From Alphaproteobacteria bacterium UBA7691 (GTDB lineage: Bacteria; Pseudomonadota; Alphaproteobacteria; Ferrovibrionales; Ferrovibrionaceae), in NCBI GenBank assembly GCA_002482765.1, contig DLGP01000071.1, forward strand, positions 151,085 through 210,355: DNA of 59,271 nucleotides, given 5' to 3'. This document shows, in pieces, positions 33,849 through 42,348 of the stretch; the stretch's first letter is position 1, and each line of letters begins with the position of its first letter. Made by a program: the position numbers and the translations under genes. The notes below the pieces were generated by a model. That model searched no databases. It was not told the DNA's origin and worked only from the letters and a program-made list of their open reading frames with translations.

Positions 33849-36605
33849 ATGTCAGATCATCTTCCCGAGCGCGATAACCGACCATCGCCGGAAGCCTTGT
33901 TGCAGGCGGCCACGCAGGAGAAGCGTGGCCGCCTCAGCGTGTTTCTGGGTGCTGCACCGGGCGTTGGCAAAACCTATGCCATGCTGGAAACCGCCCATGC
34001 CCGCCAGCGCGAGGGGGTTGATGTGGTGGCAGGCGTGGTGGAAACCCATGGCCGCGCCGAAACGGCGTTTTTGCTGCGCGGGCTGGAGCAATTGCCGCTG
34101 CGCCGGGTGGCCTATCGTGACCGGGTGTTCAGCGAGCTTGATCTGGATGAAGTGCTGAAGCGCCGGCCGCAATTGGTGCTGATTGATGAACTGGCGCATA
34201 GCAATGTGCCGGGCAGCCGGCATGACAAGCGTTATCAGGATATTGAGGAAATCTGCCGCCACGGCATCGATGTTTACACCACGCTGAATATCCAGCATCT
34301 GGAAAGCCTGAATGACGTGGTGGCGCAGATCACCCGGGTGAAGGTGCGCGAAACCGTGCCGGATAATGTGCTGGCGCAGGCCGATAGAATAGAAGTGGTG
34401 GATCTGGCGCCGGAAGACCTGATCCAGCGGCTGAAGCAGGGCAAGGTTTATATGCCCGAGCAGGCCGCCCGTGCCGCGCATCATTTTTTCGCGCCCGGCA
34501 ATCTCACGGCACTGCGTGAACTGGCCTTGCGCAAGGCAGCCGATCAGGTGGATGGCCAGATGCTGTCCTACATGCAGTCACATGCCATTGCCGGGCCATG
34601 GCCGACGCGCGACCGCATCATGGCCTGTATCAGCCCCGGCCCATTATTGCCGCGCCTGGTGCGTAATGCGCGCCGCCTGGCCGAGCGGCGCCGCGCGCCC
34701 TGGATTGCGCTCTATGTTGAAACGCCGGCGCATGATCGCCTGTCAGATGGTGAGAAGGACCAGATCAACCGCGCCCTCACGCTGGCTGAAGAACTTGGCG
34801 CCGAGGTGGTGAGTGTTGCCGGCAGCGATGTGCCGGTTGAGATCATCCGCCAGGCCCGCCAGCGCAATGTCACCGAAGTGGTGGTGGCGCGCAGCCTGCG
34901 CAGCCGCCTGATCAATCGCCTGCGCGGCACACTCACCGACCGCCTGGTGGAATTGGGCGATGGCATCAATATTCATGTTGTCACTGGCTCGCCGCCGGGT
35001 GAATCGTGGCTCGACCTGATGCGGGCGCGGCTGGCCGATATGCGCTTTGGCGGCCTGCTGCCGGCGGCAATGATTTCGCTGACATCGCTTGGCATGGTCA
35101 AGCTGGTGGCAGATTGGCTGCCGCATTCCAGCATCCCGCTTTTTATCCTGGTATCGGTTTTGCTCTGCTCGCTGCGTTATGGTCATGCAGCGGCCCTGCT
35201 CAGTTCGGTATTGGCGGTGCTGGGCTATAACTTCCTGTTTCTGCCGCCGCTTTACACCTTCACCATCGCCAACCCGGAAAACATCTACACGTTTTTCGTT
35301 TTCCTCGGCCTGGCCTTGGTGGCCAGCAACCTGACGGCGCGAATCAGGGCGCAGGCGGAGGCGGCGCGGATTCGTGAGGCGCGCACGGCCGCGCTTTATG
35401 ATTTCAGCCGCATGGTAACCGGCGCGGCGGATGCGGATGGCATCCTGTGGGCCGTGGTGCATCATGTTGCCGCCCTGGCCAAGGCGCAATCGCTGGTGCT
35501 GATGCCGGAGGGAGGGGATGCTAAGCCGGGGCAGGATCGCCTGACCGTGCGCGCCGCCTATCCGCCGGAAGATCAGATTGATGACAAGGCCAAGGGCGCG
35601 GCCGATTGGGCCTGGCTCAAGGGCGAGCCGGCCGGGCGCGGCACCGGCACATTACCATCCTCGGATTGGCTATTCCTGCCCTTGCGCACCGCAGAGCGCA
35701 GCCTGGGCGCGCTGGGCATCCGGTTTCCCGATGAACGCCCGGTATTGGGGCCGGATGAGCGCCGGCTGCTTGATGCCCTGGCCGGCCAGGCCGCCCTGGC
35801 GATTGAGCGCAGCATTCTCAATCGTGATGTGGCGGAAGCCCGCATGGCAACCGAAACCGAAAAACTGCGCTCGGCTTTGTTATCGTCAATCAGTCACGAT
35901 CTGCGCACGCCACTGGCTTCGATCATCGGCGGTGTTTCCAGCCTGCTGAATTTTGGCGCCAAGCTGGATGAACGGGGGCGCGATGAATTGCTGCATACCG
36001 TGCGCGACGAAGCCGAGCGACTGAATCGTTTTGTTGGCAATCTGCTCGACATGACACGGATCGAAGCGGGCGCCATGCAGCCGAAGCTGGATTGGGTCGA
36101 TGCCGAGGAACTGGTTGCCACGGCGCTGAAGCGCGCCGCGCCGCTCACCCAGGGCCATGATATCCGGGTTGATATGGCGCCGACCTTGCCGCTGCTGCGG
36201 GTGGATTACATCCTGATCGAGCAGGTGCTGATCAACTTGCTGGACAATGCGGCGAAATATTCCGCCAAGGGCAGCGCGATAGACCTGGTGCTAAGGCAGG
36301 CGGCGGAGAGTATCGTGATCACTATAACCGATGCCGGTGTAGGTATTCCAAGCGGTGAGCTTGAACAGGTGTTCGACATGTTCTATCGCGTCAAGGCCAG
36401 CGACCGGCAGGTCGCCGGCACCGGGCTTGGCCTGTCGATCTGCCGCAGCATTCTCAAGGCGCATGGCGGCAGTATCCGGGCCGAGAGTCCGGTCTTGCCG
36501 GCGGATTCGTCGGGTAATGCTGGCCGTGGCACGCGCATGATCGTGACCTTGCCGCTGGAAGCGCAGCCGATTGTGCCAATCGAGGAGAGGCCGACCGATG
36601 GCTGA
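33849..36605 (+). CDS. kdpD: KdpD, osmosensitive K+ channel sensor histidine kinase
   Basis: 918-residue membrane sensor kinase. The cytoplasmic N-terminal KdpD domain carries a P-loop GAAPGVGKT at 34-42 and DELAHSNVPGSRH, followed by a USP-like segment. Four membrane helices lie between about 395 and 500, then a GAF-like linker. The kinase core has the phosphorylated His683 in SSISHDLRTPLASI, N-box NLLDNAAKYS and G-box GTGLGLSIC. It phosphorylates KdpE when K+ is limiting. kdpE starts within its last codons, so the two are translationally coupled. Confidence 0.96.
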   Translation: MSDHLPERDNRPSPEALLQAATQEKRGRLSVFLGAAPGVGKTYAMLETAHARQREGVDVVAGVVETHGRAETAFLLRGLEQLPLRRVAYRDRVFSELDLDEVLKRRPQLVLIDELAHSNVPGSRHDKRYQDIEEICRHGIDVYTTLNIQHLESLNDVVAQITRVKVRETVPDNVLAQADRIEVVDLAPEDLIQRLKQGKVYMPEQAARAAHHFFAPGNLTALRELALRKAADQVDGQMLSYMQSHAIAGPWPTRDRIMACISPGPLLPRLVRNARRLAERRRAPWIALYVETPAHDRLSDGEKDQINRALTLAEELGAEVVSVAGSDVPVEIIRQARQRNVTEVVVARSLRSRLINRLRGTLTDRLVELGDGINIHVVTGSPPGESWLDLMRARLADMRFGGLLPAAMISLTSLGMVKLVADWLPHSSIPLFILVSVLLCSLRYGHAAALLSSVLAVLGYNFLFLPPLYTFTIANPENIYTFFVFLGLALVASNLTARIRAQAEAARIREARTAALYDFSRMVTGAADADGILWAVVHHVAALAKAQSLVLMPEGGDAKPGQDRLTVRAAYPPEDQIDDKAKGAADWAWLKGEPAGRGTGTLPSSDWLFLPLRTAERSLGALGIRFPDERPVLGPDERRLLDALAGQAALAIERSILNRDVAEARMATETEKLRSALLSSISHDLRTPLASIIGGVSSLLNFGAKLDERGRDELLHTVRDEAERLNRFVGNLLDMTRIEAGAMQPKLDWVDAEELVATALKRAAPLTQGHDIRVDMAPTLPLLRVDYILIEQVLINLLDNAAKYSAKGSAIDLVLRQAAESIVITITDAGVGIPSGELEQVFDMFYRVKASDRQVAGTGLGLSICRSILKAHGGSIRAESPVLPADSSGNAGRGTRMIVTLPLEAQPIVPIEERPTDG

Positions 36606-37287
36606 GGGTGCTGCCATCCTGGTGATTGATGATGAACCGCAGATCAGACGTTATCTGCGCGTCAGCCTGGAGGCGCATGATTTCCGCATCCTGGAAGCGG
36701 ATAGCGCGCGCGAGGGCCTGCGCCTTGCGGCTCTGTCCAAGCCCGATCTGATCATTCTTGATCTTGGCCTGCCGGATATGGATGGCCAGACGGTGATTGC
36801 CCGTTTGCGTGAATGGAGCAGCATACCGGTGATCGTGTTGTCGGTGCGTGCCGACGAGGCTGACAAGATCGCGGCCTTGGATGCCGGCGCCGACGATTAT
36901 GTCACCAAGCCATTTGGCACCGGCGAATTGCTGGCCCGCATCCGCGCGGCATTGCGCCATATGGTGGGGGCAACCAGCGGCCAGCCGGTTTTTGCCACTG
37001 GCGGCTTGCGGGTCGATCTGGAAAAACGCCTGGTCAGCCTGCATGGCGAAGCGGTGAAACTGTCGCCCAAGGAATATGACCTGCTGCGGCTGCTGGTGCA
37101 GCATGCCGGCAAGGTGCTGACGCATCAATTCATCTTGCGCCATGTCTGGGGCCAGGCGCATGAGCATGATGTGCAATATCTGCGGGTTTTTGCCCGCCAG
37201 TTGCGGCAGAAGATCGAGGCCGATCCGGCCCGGCCACAATTGCTGCTGACCGAGCCGGGTGTGGGCTATCGCCTGAGCGCCGAATAA
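36598..37287 (+). CDS. kdpE: KdpE, OmpR-type response regulator
   Basis: 229-residue response regulator: receiver domain with acidic pocket DDE (11-13), phospho-acceptor D55 in LIILDLGLPDMDG and K in YVTKPF, then an OmpR/PhoB winged helix (KLSPKEYDLLRLLVQHAGKVL in outline). When phosphorylated by KdpD it activates the kdp operon. I chose the ATG at 36598, with GAGAGG upstream, overlapping the kdpD stop. It ends the kdp unit; no clear terminator follows before the next promoter. Confidence 0.96.
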   Translation: MAEGAAILVIDDEPQIRRYLRVSLEAHDFRILEADSAREGLRLAALSKPDLIILDLGLPDMDGQTVIARLREWSSIPVIVLSVRADEADKIAALDAGADDYVTKPFGTGELLARIRAALRHMVGATSGQPVFATGGLRVDLEKRLVSLHGEAVKLSPKEYDLLRLLVQHAGKVLTHQFILRHVWGQAHEHDVQYLRVFARQLRQKIEADPARPQLLLTEPGVGYRLSAE

Positions 37288-37349
37288 GCCGTTTCAACTC
37301 TTGAAAAGCTTCAGCCGGTAATAGCATCGGTCGAAAATGCCGCATATTC

Positions 37350-37366
37350 GTATCTATATTAGATAC
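37350..37366. promoter_or_regulatory. 17-bp IclR-type site A
   Basis: GTATC-TATATTA-GATAC, an inverted repeat with N7 spacer (extended symmetry TCGTATCTA/TAGATACGA, 37348-37368). It lies 13 bp upstream of the -35 box of the SDR-ridA unit. The same 5-N7-5 layout recurs at 41159, 47726 and 47903, all within this catabolic locus. Confidence 0.75.
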
Positions 37367-37379
37367 GATAAATCTTATA

Positions 37380-37408
37380 TTGACCTTTTATATCCTGCAT
37401 TGTACTGA
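37380..37408 (+). promoter_or_regulatory. sigma70-like promoter of the SDR-ridA-ABC-ThDP unit
   Basis: -35 TTGACC (37380-37385), 17-nt spacer, -10 TACTGA (37403-37408), preceded by TTATA. The same promoter frame with TTATATTGACC recurs at 41189. The predicted transcript start is about 50 nt before the SDR start codon. Confidence 0.6.
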
Positions 37409-37463
37409 TTCCAACACTGATTGGCCCGCTGGCCGGGGCAGTATCGATAAGGGGAATCTCTGT

Positions 37464-38258
37464 ATGAAGCACGCCAACAAGATAGCGATTGTCACCGGTG
37501 CGGCGCAGGGCATCGGCTTTGCCTGTGCCGAGCGGCTGCACCAGGAAGGCGCCACGGTCTGGCTGGCGGATCTGAAGGCAGAAAAGGTGGCCGAAGCTGC
37601 CGCCCGGCTCGATCCGGCGGGCAAGACCGCTTTTGCGATGGCCTGCGATGTCTCCAAACGTGCCGATGTGGCGGCTGTGGTGGCAGCCGCTGTGGCGCAA
37701 TCCGGCCGGCTCGACATCATGGTGAATAATGCCGGCATCACGGTGTCGAAATCCGTGCTCGACCTGACCGATGAGGAATACACCCATGTGATGGGGGTGA
37801 ACCTGAACGGCACTTTCTACGGCACCCAGGAGGCCGCCCGTGTGATGGCAGCCCAGGGTGGCGGCGCCATTGTCAACATGTCGTCGATGCAGGCCATCCT
37901 GACCATCCCGACCAATGTGCCTTATGGCATTTCCAAGGCCGGCATCAATCAGATGAGCCGCATCTTCGCGGTGGCGCTGGCCAAGCAGAATGTGCGTGTC
38001 AACGCAGTGGGGCCAGGCACCATCCTGACCGACCTGACCCGCAACGGCGTGTTGTCCAACGAGGAATCCTATCGCCGCATCCTGTCGCGCACGCCGATGG
38101 GCCGCTGTGGCGAGCCGGAGGAAGTGGCCAGTGTGGTCTCCTTCCTGGCCAGCGACGACGCCTCTTATGTCACCGGCCAGGTGCTGTACATCGATGGCGG
38201 CCGCATGCCGCTGAACTATACCGTGCCGGTGGATGCGCTGCCGGGCGCCAAAAGCTGA
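37464..38258 (+). CDS. classical SDR family oxidoreductase
   Basis: 264-residue NAD(P)-dependent short-chain dehydrogenase with intact motifs: TGAAQGIG (11-18), NNAGI, catalytic Ser in VNMSSMQ, YGISK, and a C-terminal TGQVLYIDGG. It probably oxidises a hydroxy group or reduces a keto group of a small metabolite. I chose the ATG at 37464 with AAGGGG 9 bases upstream. It is the first gene of the IclR-site-A transcript and is followed by ridA after 14 bp. The substrate cannot be inferred. Confidence 0.9.
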   Translation: MKHANKIAIVTGAAQGIGFACAERLHQEGATVWLADLKAEKVAEAAARLDPAGKTAFAMACDVSKRADVAAVVAAAVAQSGRLDIMVNNAGITVSKSVLDLTDEEYTHVMGVNLNGTFYGTQEAARVMAAQGGGAIVNMSSMQAILTIPTNVPYGISKAGINQMSRIFAVALAKQNVRVNAVGPGTILTDLTRNGVLSNEESYRRILSRTPMGRCGEPEEVASVVSFLASDDASYVTGQVLYIDGGRMPLNYTVPVDALPGAKS

Positions 38259-38272
38259 AGCGGGGATTTGTC

Positions 38273-38620
38273 ATGACCATCAACCGCATTGGCGCCGGCC
38301 CGCGCATGAGCAAGGCCACCTATACTGACCAGATGGTGTTCACCTGTGGCGAGGTGGCTGCCGACAAGACCAAGGATGCCTATGGCCAGACCGTGGAAAT
38401 CCTGGCTGCGCTGGATGCCTCGCTGGCGGCAGCCGGCAGCGACAAGACAAAGATCCTCAGCGCCACAGTCTGGCTGGCCGATATCAGCGAATTCGCCGAG
38501 ATGAACCGCGCCTGGGATGCCTGGGTGCCGCCCGGTCACACCCCGGCGCGGGCCACGGTGGAAGCAAAGCTGGTCTCTGCCACGGCGAAGGTGGAAATCG
38601 CCGTGATCGCGCTGCGCTAG
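38273..38620 (+). CDS. RidA/YjgF-family enamine/imine deaminase-like protein
   Basis: 115-residue Rid-family protein, normally a trimer, which hydrolyses reactive 2-imino or enamino acids to keto acids and ammonia. Arg93 in PARATVEAKL matches the conserved Rid arginine, and CGEVAAD and IEIAVIA-like strands complete the fold. Its place next to an amino-acid transporter ATPase and a ThDP enzyme suggests that imine intermediates of amino-acid breakdown are formed in this pathway (inference). It may be a specialised Rid subfamily member rather than housekeeping RidA. Confidence 0.88.
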   Translation: MTINRIGAGPRMSKATYTDQMVFTCGEVAADKTKDAYGQTVEILAALDASLAAAGSDKTKILSATVWLADISEFAEMNRAWDAWVPPGHTPARATVEAKLVSATAKVEIAVIALR

Positions 38621-38628
38621 AGGCAGCC

Positions 38629-39384
38629 ATGATTCAGCAGGATGCCAGCCAGGCCGCGCCGGCGGTCGAGATGATGGCGGTCAGCAAATGGTATGGCGAT
38701 TACCAGGTGCTGCACGATATCGATCTGGATGTGCGCCGGGGCGAACGGATCGTCATCTGCGGCCCTTCGGGTTCGGGTAAATCCACGCTGATCCGCTGTA
38801 TCAACCGGCTGGAGGAACACCAGCAGGGCCAGATCAGGGTCAGCGGCGTGGAATTGAACCAGGATAGCCGCAATATCGAGGATATCCGGCGCCATGTCGG
38901 TATGGTGTTTCAGAGCTTCAACCTGTTTCCGCATCTGACGGTGCAGCAGAATTGTATGCTGGCGCCGATCAAGGTGCTGGGCCTGACGCGCAAGGAAGCT
39001 GAAAGCCTGGCGATGCGCTATCTCGAACGGGTGCGTATCCCGGAACAGGCGCAGAAATATCCCGGCCAGCTTTCCGGCGGCCAGCAGCAGCGCGTCGCCA
39101 TTGCCCGTGCCCTGGCGATGAACCCGAATATCATGCTGTTTGACGAACCGACCTCGGCGCTTGATCCGGAAATGGTCAAGGAAGTGCTCGATACCATGAT
39201 CGAGCTGGCCGAAGACGGCATGACCATGCTGTGCGTTACCCATGAGATGGGCTTCGCGCGCCAGGTGGCAGACCGGGTGGTGTTCATGGATGCCGGCCGC
39301 ATCGTGGAAGCGGCGCCGCCCGAGGAATTCTTTTCCAACCCGCGCCATGCGCGCAGCAAGGCTTTTCTCAGCCAGATCATCTGA
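38629..39384 (+). CDS. polar amino-acid ABC transporter ATPase (AapP/GlnQ type)
   Basis: 251-residue nucleotide-binding subunit with Walker A GPSGSGKST, Q-loop MVFQSFNLFPHLTV, signature LSGGQQQRVAIARAL, Walker B MLFDEPTSALDPE and H-loop VTHEMGFA. It is very like AapP/GlnQ. Its permeases and receptor lie about 1.9 kb downstream (41269-44647), separated by the ThDP enzyme gene, a terminator and a second promoter. That is an unusual split of one transporter over two transcripts. Confidence 0.95.
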   Translation: MIQQDASQAAPAVEMMAVSKWYGDYQVLHDIDLDVRRGERIVICGPSGSGKSTLIRCINRLEEHQQGQIRVSGVELNQDSRNIEDIRRHVGMVFQSFNLFPHLTVQQNCMLAPIKVLGLTRKEAESLAMRYLERVRIPEQAQKYPGQLSGGQQQRVAIARALAMNPNIMLFDEPTSALDPEMVKEVLDTMIELAEDGMTMLCVTHEMGFARQVADRVVFMDAGRIVEAAPPEEFFSNPRHARSKAFLSQII

Positions 39385-39427
39385 CCCAGCCGCCAAGACC
39401 GGCGGGGCGCGTTTCAGGGAGTGTGAT

Positions 39428-41074
39428 GTGACCAGTAATGATGCCCCGCCGCCGGCGGCAATGACCACCGCCGAAGCCGTGGTGAGCCAGATCGTCCGCA
39501 ACGGCATAAACACCATCTATGCCTTGCCCGGCGTGCAGAATGATTATCTGTTTGATGCCCTGGCCGGCGCCACCGACAAGCTGCGGCTGATTCATACCCG
39601 GCATGAACAGGGCGCTGCCTATATGGCGCTGGGTGCTGCGCTTGCTACCGGCAAGCCGCAGGTTTTCACCGTGGTGCCGGGGCCTGGCATCCTGAATGCC
39701 ACGGCGGCGATCTGCACCGCCTATGCGCTGAATGCGCCGGTGCTGGCTTTGACCGGGCAGATTGCATCGAATGCCATCGGGCGCGGCCTGGGCCTGTTGC
39801 ATGAAATCCCGGATCAGCTTGGCCTGCTGCGTTCGCTGACCAAATCGGCCGAACGTATCAATGCGCCGCATGAAGGCCCGACCAAGGTGAACCGGGCTTT
39901 TGCCGAGATGTCCAGCGGCCGGCCGCGCCCGGTGGCGTTGGAAGCGCCGCTGGATGTGTGGCCGCGCCGTGCGCCGGTGCAATTGCTGCCGGCTGCCGAA
40001 AAGCTGGAAGCGCCGCTGGATATTGATGCCGTGAAAGCGGCGGCCAAGTTGTTGGCGGCTGCCGAACGCCCGCTGATGATTGTCGGCGGCGGTGCGCTGG
40101 ATGCCAGTGCGGCGGTGCGCAGCGTGGCGGAAATCCTGCAAGCGCCGGTATCAAGCCATCGCACCGGGCGCGGCGTGCTGGATAGCCGGCATCCGCTCAG
40201 TGTCAACAGTGCCGTCGGCCACCGCTTCTGGCGTGATGCCGATGTGGTGCTGGCGGTTGGCACCCGGCTGCAATTGCAGCAATTGCAATGGGGCCTCGAC
40301 GACAAGATCAAGATCGTGCGCATTGATGCCGATGCCGACGAGCTGAACCGGGTGCGGCCGGCCAGTGTCGGCATTGTTGGCGATGCGCGCCGGGTGCTGG
40401 AAGCCTTGGCCGATGAACTGGCAAAGCTCAGTGCCAAGCGGCCGTCGCGCGCTGAAGAGGTGCAGCGCATGCGCGCGGTTTCGGATGCCGATTGGGCGCA
40501 ATGCAAGCCGCAGATCGCCTTCCTGGCAGCGATCCGGGCGGAATTGCCGGAAGACGGCATCTTCGTTGATGAACTGACCCAGCTCGGCTATGTCAGCCGG
40601 CTGGCTTTCCCGATTTACCAGCCGCGCAGTTTCATCACCCCGGGTTATCAGGGCACGCTGGGCTGGGGCCTGGCCACGGCGCTTGGCGCCAAGGCGGCAC
40701 GGCCGGATGTGCCGGTGGTAGCGGTCAGTGGCGATGGCGGCTTCATGTTCAATGTGCAGGAACTGGCCACCGCCGTGCAGCATCGTATCCCGATTGTGGT
40801 GGTGCTGATGAATGACGGCGCCTTCGGCAATGTGCTGCGCACGCAGACCGAGGATTTTGGCAATCGCCGCATCGCCACCAATCTGAACAATCCGGATTTC
40901 GTTAAGCTTGCGGAAAGTTTCGGCGCGCTGGGCCTGCGTGCCACAACGCCGGAGGAATTGCGGCTGGCTTTGCGCCAGGCTTTCAATGCCGGTCAGCCCA
41001 CCATCATTGATGTGCCGGTGGGGCCGTTGCCCAGCCCATGGAATGTGCTGCGGTTCACCCGTTCGCGGCCCTGA
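39428..41074 (+). CDS. ThDP-dependent enzyme of the acetolactate synthase / 2-keto-acid decarboxylase family
   Basis: 548-residue three-domain ThDP enzyme. The N-terminal PYR domain has the catalytic Glu in HEQGAAYMALG, and the C-terminal PP domain has the ThDP/Mg motif GDGGFMFN...ND (SGDGGFMFNVQELATAV, then LMNDGAFGN). It belongs to the acetolactate synthase-like group, which also contains decarboxylases such as 2-ketoarginine decarboxylase. No regulatory subunit (IlvN/H) is present, arguing against valine biosynthesis. With an aldehyde dehydrogenase, RidA and an amino-acid transporter nearby, decarboxylation of a 2-keto acid to an aldehyde is a reasonable inference. Start: GTG 39428 with AGGGAG six bases upstream; ATG 39461 is the alternative. 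Confidence 0.88.
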   Translation: MTSNDAPPPAAMTTAEAVVSQIVRNGINTIYALPGVQNDYLFDALAGATDKLRLIHTRHEQGAAYMALGAALATGKPQVFTVVPGPGILNATAAICTAYALNAPVLALTGQIASNAIGRGLGLLHEIPDQLGLLRSLTKSAERINAPHEGPTKVNRAFAEMSSGRPRPVALEAPLDVWPRRAPVQLLPAAEKLEAPLDIDAVKAAAKLLAAAERPLMIVGGGALDASAAVRSVAEILQAPVSSHRTGRGVLDSRHPLSVNSAVGHRFWRDADVVLAVGTRLQLQQLQWGLDDKIKIVRIDADADELNRVRPASVGIVGDARRVLEALADELAKLSAKRPSRAEEVQRMRAVSDADWAQCKPQIAFLAAIRAELPEDGIFVDELTQLGYVSRLAFPIYQPRSFITPGYQGTLGWGLATALGAKAARPDVPVVAVSGDGGFMFNVQELATAVQHRIPIVVVLMNDGAFGNVLRTQTEDFGNRRIATNLNNPDFVKLAESFGALGLRATTPEELRLALRQAFNAGQPTIIDVPVGPLPSPWNVLRFTRSRP

Positions 41075-41100
41075 TCGTTTCGCATAAGCCTGTTGCGACC

Positions 41101-41134
41101 ACATGCCACCCAACCGGGTGGCATGTTTGTTTGG
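41101..41134 (+). terminator. Rho-independent terminator after the ThDP enzyme gene
   Basis: 11-bp perfect stem ACATGCCACCC / GGGTGGCATGT with loop AACC, followed by TTGTTTGG. It ends the SDR-ridA-ABC-ThDP transcript ahead of site B and the second promoter. Confidence 0.88.
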
Positions 41135-41158
41135 AGGGTTATGGGGTGGTTATAGATT

Positions 41159-41175
41159 GTATCAATATACGATAT
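41159..41175. promoter_or_regulatory. 17-bp IclR-type site B
   Basis: GTATC-AATATAC-GATAT, the same 5-N7-5 layout as site A and the same distance (13 bp) to the -35 box of the following promoter. Confidence 0.75.
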
Positions 41176-41188
41176 AAAATATTTTATA

Positions 41189-41217
41189 TTGACCTATTAT
41201 ATTTTTTAACCTACAAA
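41189..41217 (+). promoter_or_regulatory. sigma70-like promoter of the transporter-SDR-ALDH unit
   Basis: -35 TTGACC (41189-41194), 17-nt spacer, -10 TACAAA (41212-41217). Aligned without gaps from site B through the -35, 28 of 36 bases match the region from site A to its promoter, so the two were probably made by duplication or are held by strong common control. Confidence 0.62.
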
Positions 41218-41268
41218 TTTTGCAGGCTTCAGGGCCGATAAAGAAACAGGGCAACGGAGGGGTTCGGT

Positions 41269-42339
41269 ATGAAATTCAATATCGCTTTAATTTGCGGGTT
41301 GGCCCTGTTCGGGCTTGCCTCACAGGCCGTGGCCCAGGGCGCGGCTCCGGGCGCGGCTCCGGGCGCGGCCCCGACAGGCCAGGGCGCCACTTTGGAAGCC
41401 ATCAAGCAGCGCGGTGCTTTGCAATGCAGCACCATCGCCGGCGGCTCGCCCGGTTTCTTTGAATTGGATGACAAGGGCCGCTGGCACGGCTTTGATTCCG
41501 ATATCTGCCGCTCGGTTGCCACCGCCATTCTCGGCAGCCCGGACAAGGCCAATTTTGTGCCGCTGAGCTGGCCGCAGCGTTTCCCCGCCCTGCAATCCGG
41601 CAGTGTTGATATCGTGGTCAATCACACCAGCTGGACCTTGCAGCGCAATTCCGTGCTCGGTTTCCAGTTCACGCTGCCGTATTTCTTCGGCGGCACCCAG
41701 TTCATGATCAAGAAAAGCGCCAATGTGGCCACCGCCACGCAGTTGAATGGCGCCACCGTCTGCGTGCCGGCCGGCACCACCACCGAGCGCCTGGCCGCTG
41801 ATTACCTGGCCTCGAAGAACCTGACCTTCACCATGCTGCCCTTCGAGAAGACCGAGGATGCGCGCGCTGCCTATATCGGCGGCCGTTGCGACACCATTGC
41901 CGGCTGGGGTCCGACCCTGGCGGTGTTTGGCGCGCGCCGCGCCAATGATGCCTCGCCGCATATGGTGCTGCCGGAAGTGCTGACCAATGAGCCGGTTTCG
42001 GCCGTGGTGCGTCAGGGCGACGAGAAGTTCCTGATCCTGGTCAACTGGGTGATTGCGGCGCTGATCGAGGCCGAGGAACTGGGTATCACCAGCGCCAATA
42101 TCGAGAAGATGAAGGAAGACAAGGACCCGCGCATTGCCCGCCTGATGGGCAAGCTGCCCGGCCTTGGCAAGGGTATCGGCCTGCGTGACACCTGGGCCTA
42201 TGATGTGGTGAAGCATGTCGGCAATTACGGCGAGATTTTTGAGCGTAATCTTGGCAGCCAGTCGCCATACAAGCTGACCCGGGGCTTGACCAAGCTGTGG
42301 AAAGATGGCGGCGTGTTGTACGCGCCGGTATTCGACTGA
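41269..42339 (+). CDS. amino-acid ABC transporter substrate-binding protein (AapJ-like)
   Basis: 356-residue periplasmic receptor of the family 3 amino-acid type. The signal peptide is cleaved near AVAQ (about residue 23). A (GAAP)x3 linker follows, then LEAIKQRGALQCSTIAGGSPGFFELDDKGRW in outline. AapJ-type features are the FDSDICRSVATAI loop and the C-terminal GNYGEIFERNLG. CS, CV and RCDT cysteines may form disulfides. General L-amino-acid or glutamate/amide substrates are typical for AapJ, but this pathway could use an amino-acid analogue. Confidence 0.92.
   Translation: MKFNIALICGLALFGLASQAVAQGAAPGAAPGAAPTGQGATLEAIKQRGALQCSTIAGGSPGFFELDDKGRWHGFDSDICRSVATAILGSPDKANFVPLSWPQRFPALQSGSVDIVVNHTSWTLQRNSVLGFQFTLPYFFGGTQFMIKKSANVATATQLNGATVCVPAGTTTERLAADYLASKNLTFTMLPFEKTEDARAAYIGGRCDTIAGWGPTLAVFGARRANDASPHMVLPEVLTNEPVSAVVRQGDEKFLILVNWVIAALIEAEELGITSANIEKMKEDKDPRIARLMGKLPGLGKGIGLRDTWAYDVVKHVGNYGEIFERNLGSQSPYKLTRGLTKLWKDGGVLYAPVFD
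41337..41372 (+). repeat. three tandem 12-bp units encoding GAAP repeats
   Basis: GGGCGCGGCTCC occurs twice in tandem, followed by GGGCGCGGCCCC (one change). It encodes a GAAP-GAAP-GAAP linker just after the predicted signal-peptide cleavage site of the receptor. Near-identical units point to recent slippage expansion. Confidence 0.85.
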
Positions 42340-42348
42340 GGCTTGAGG

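Noticed and set aside
39428..41074. Biosynthetic acetolactate synthase IlvB
   Set aside because: No ilvN/ilvH or other valine-pathway gene beside it, and the surroundings are catabolic.
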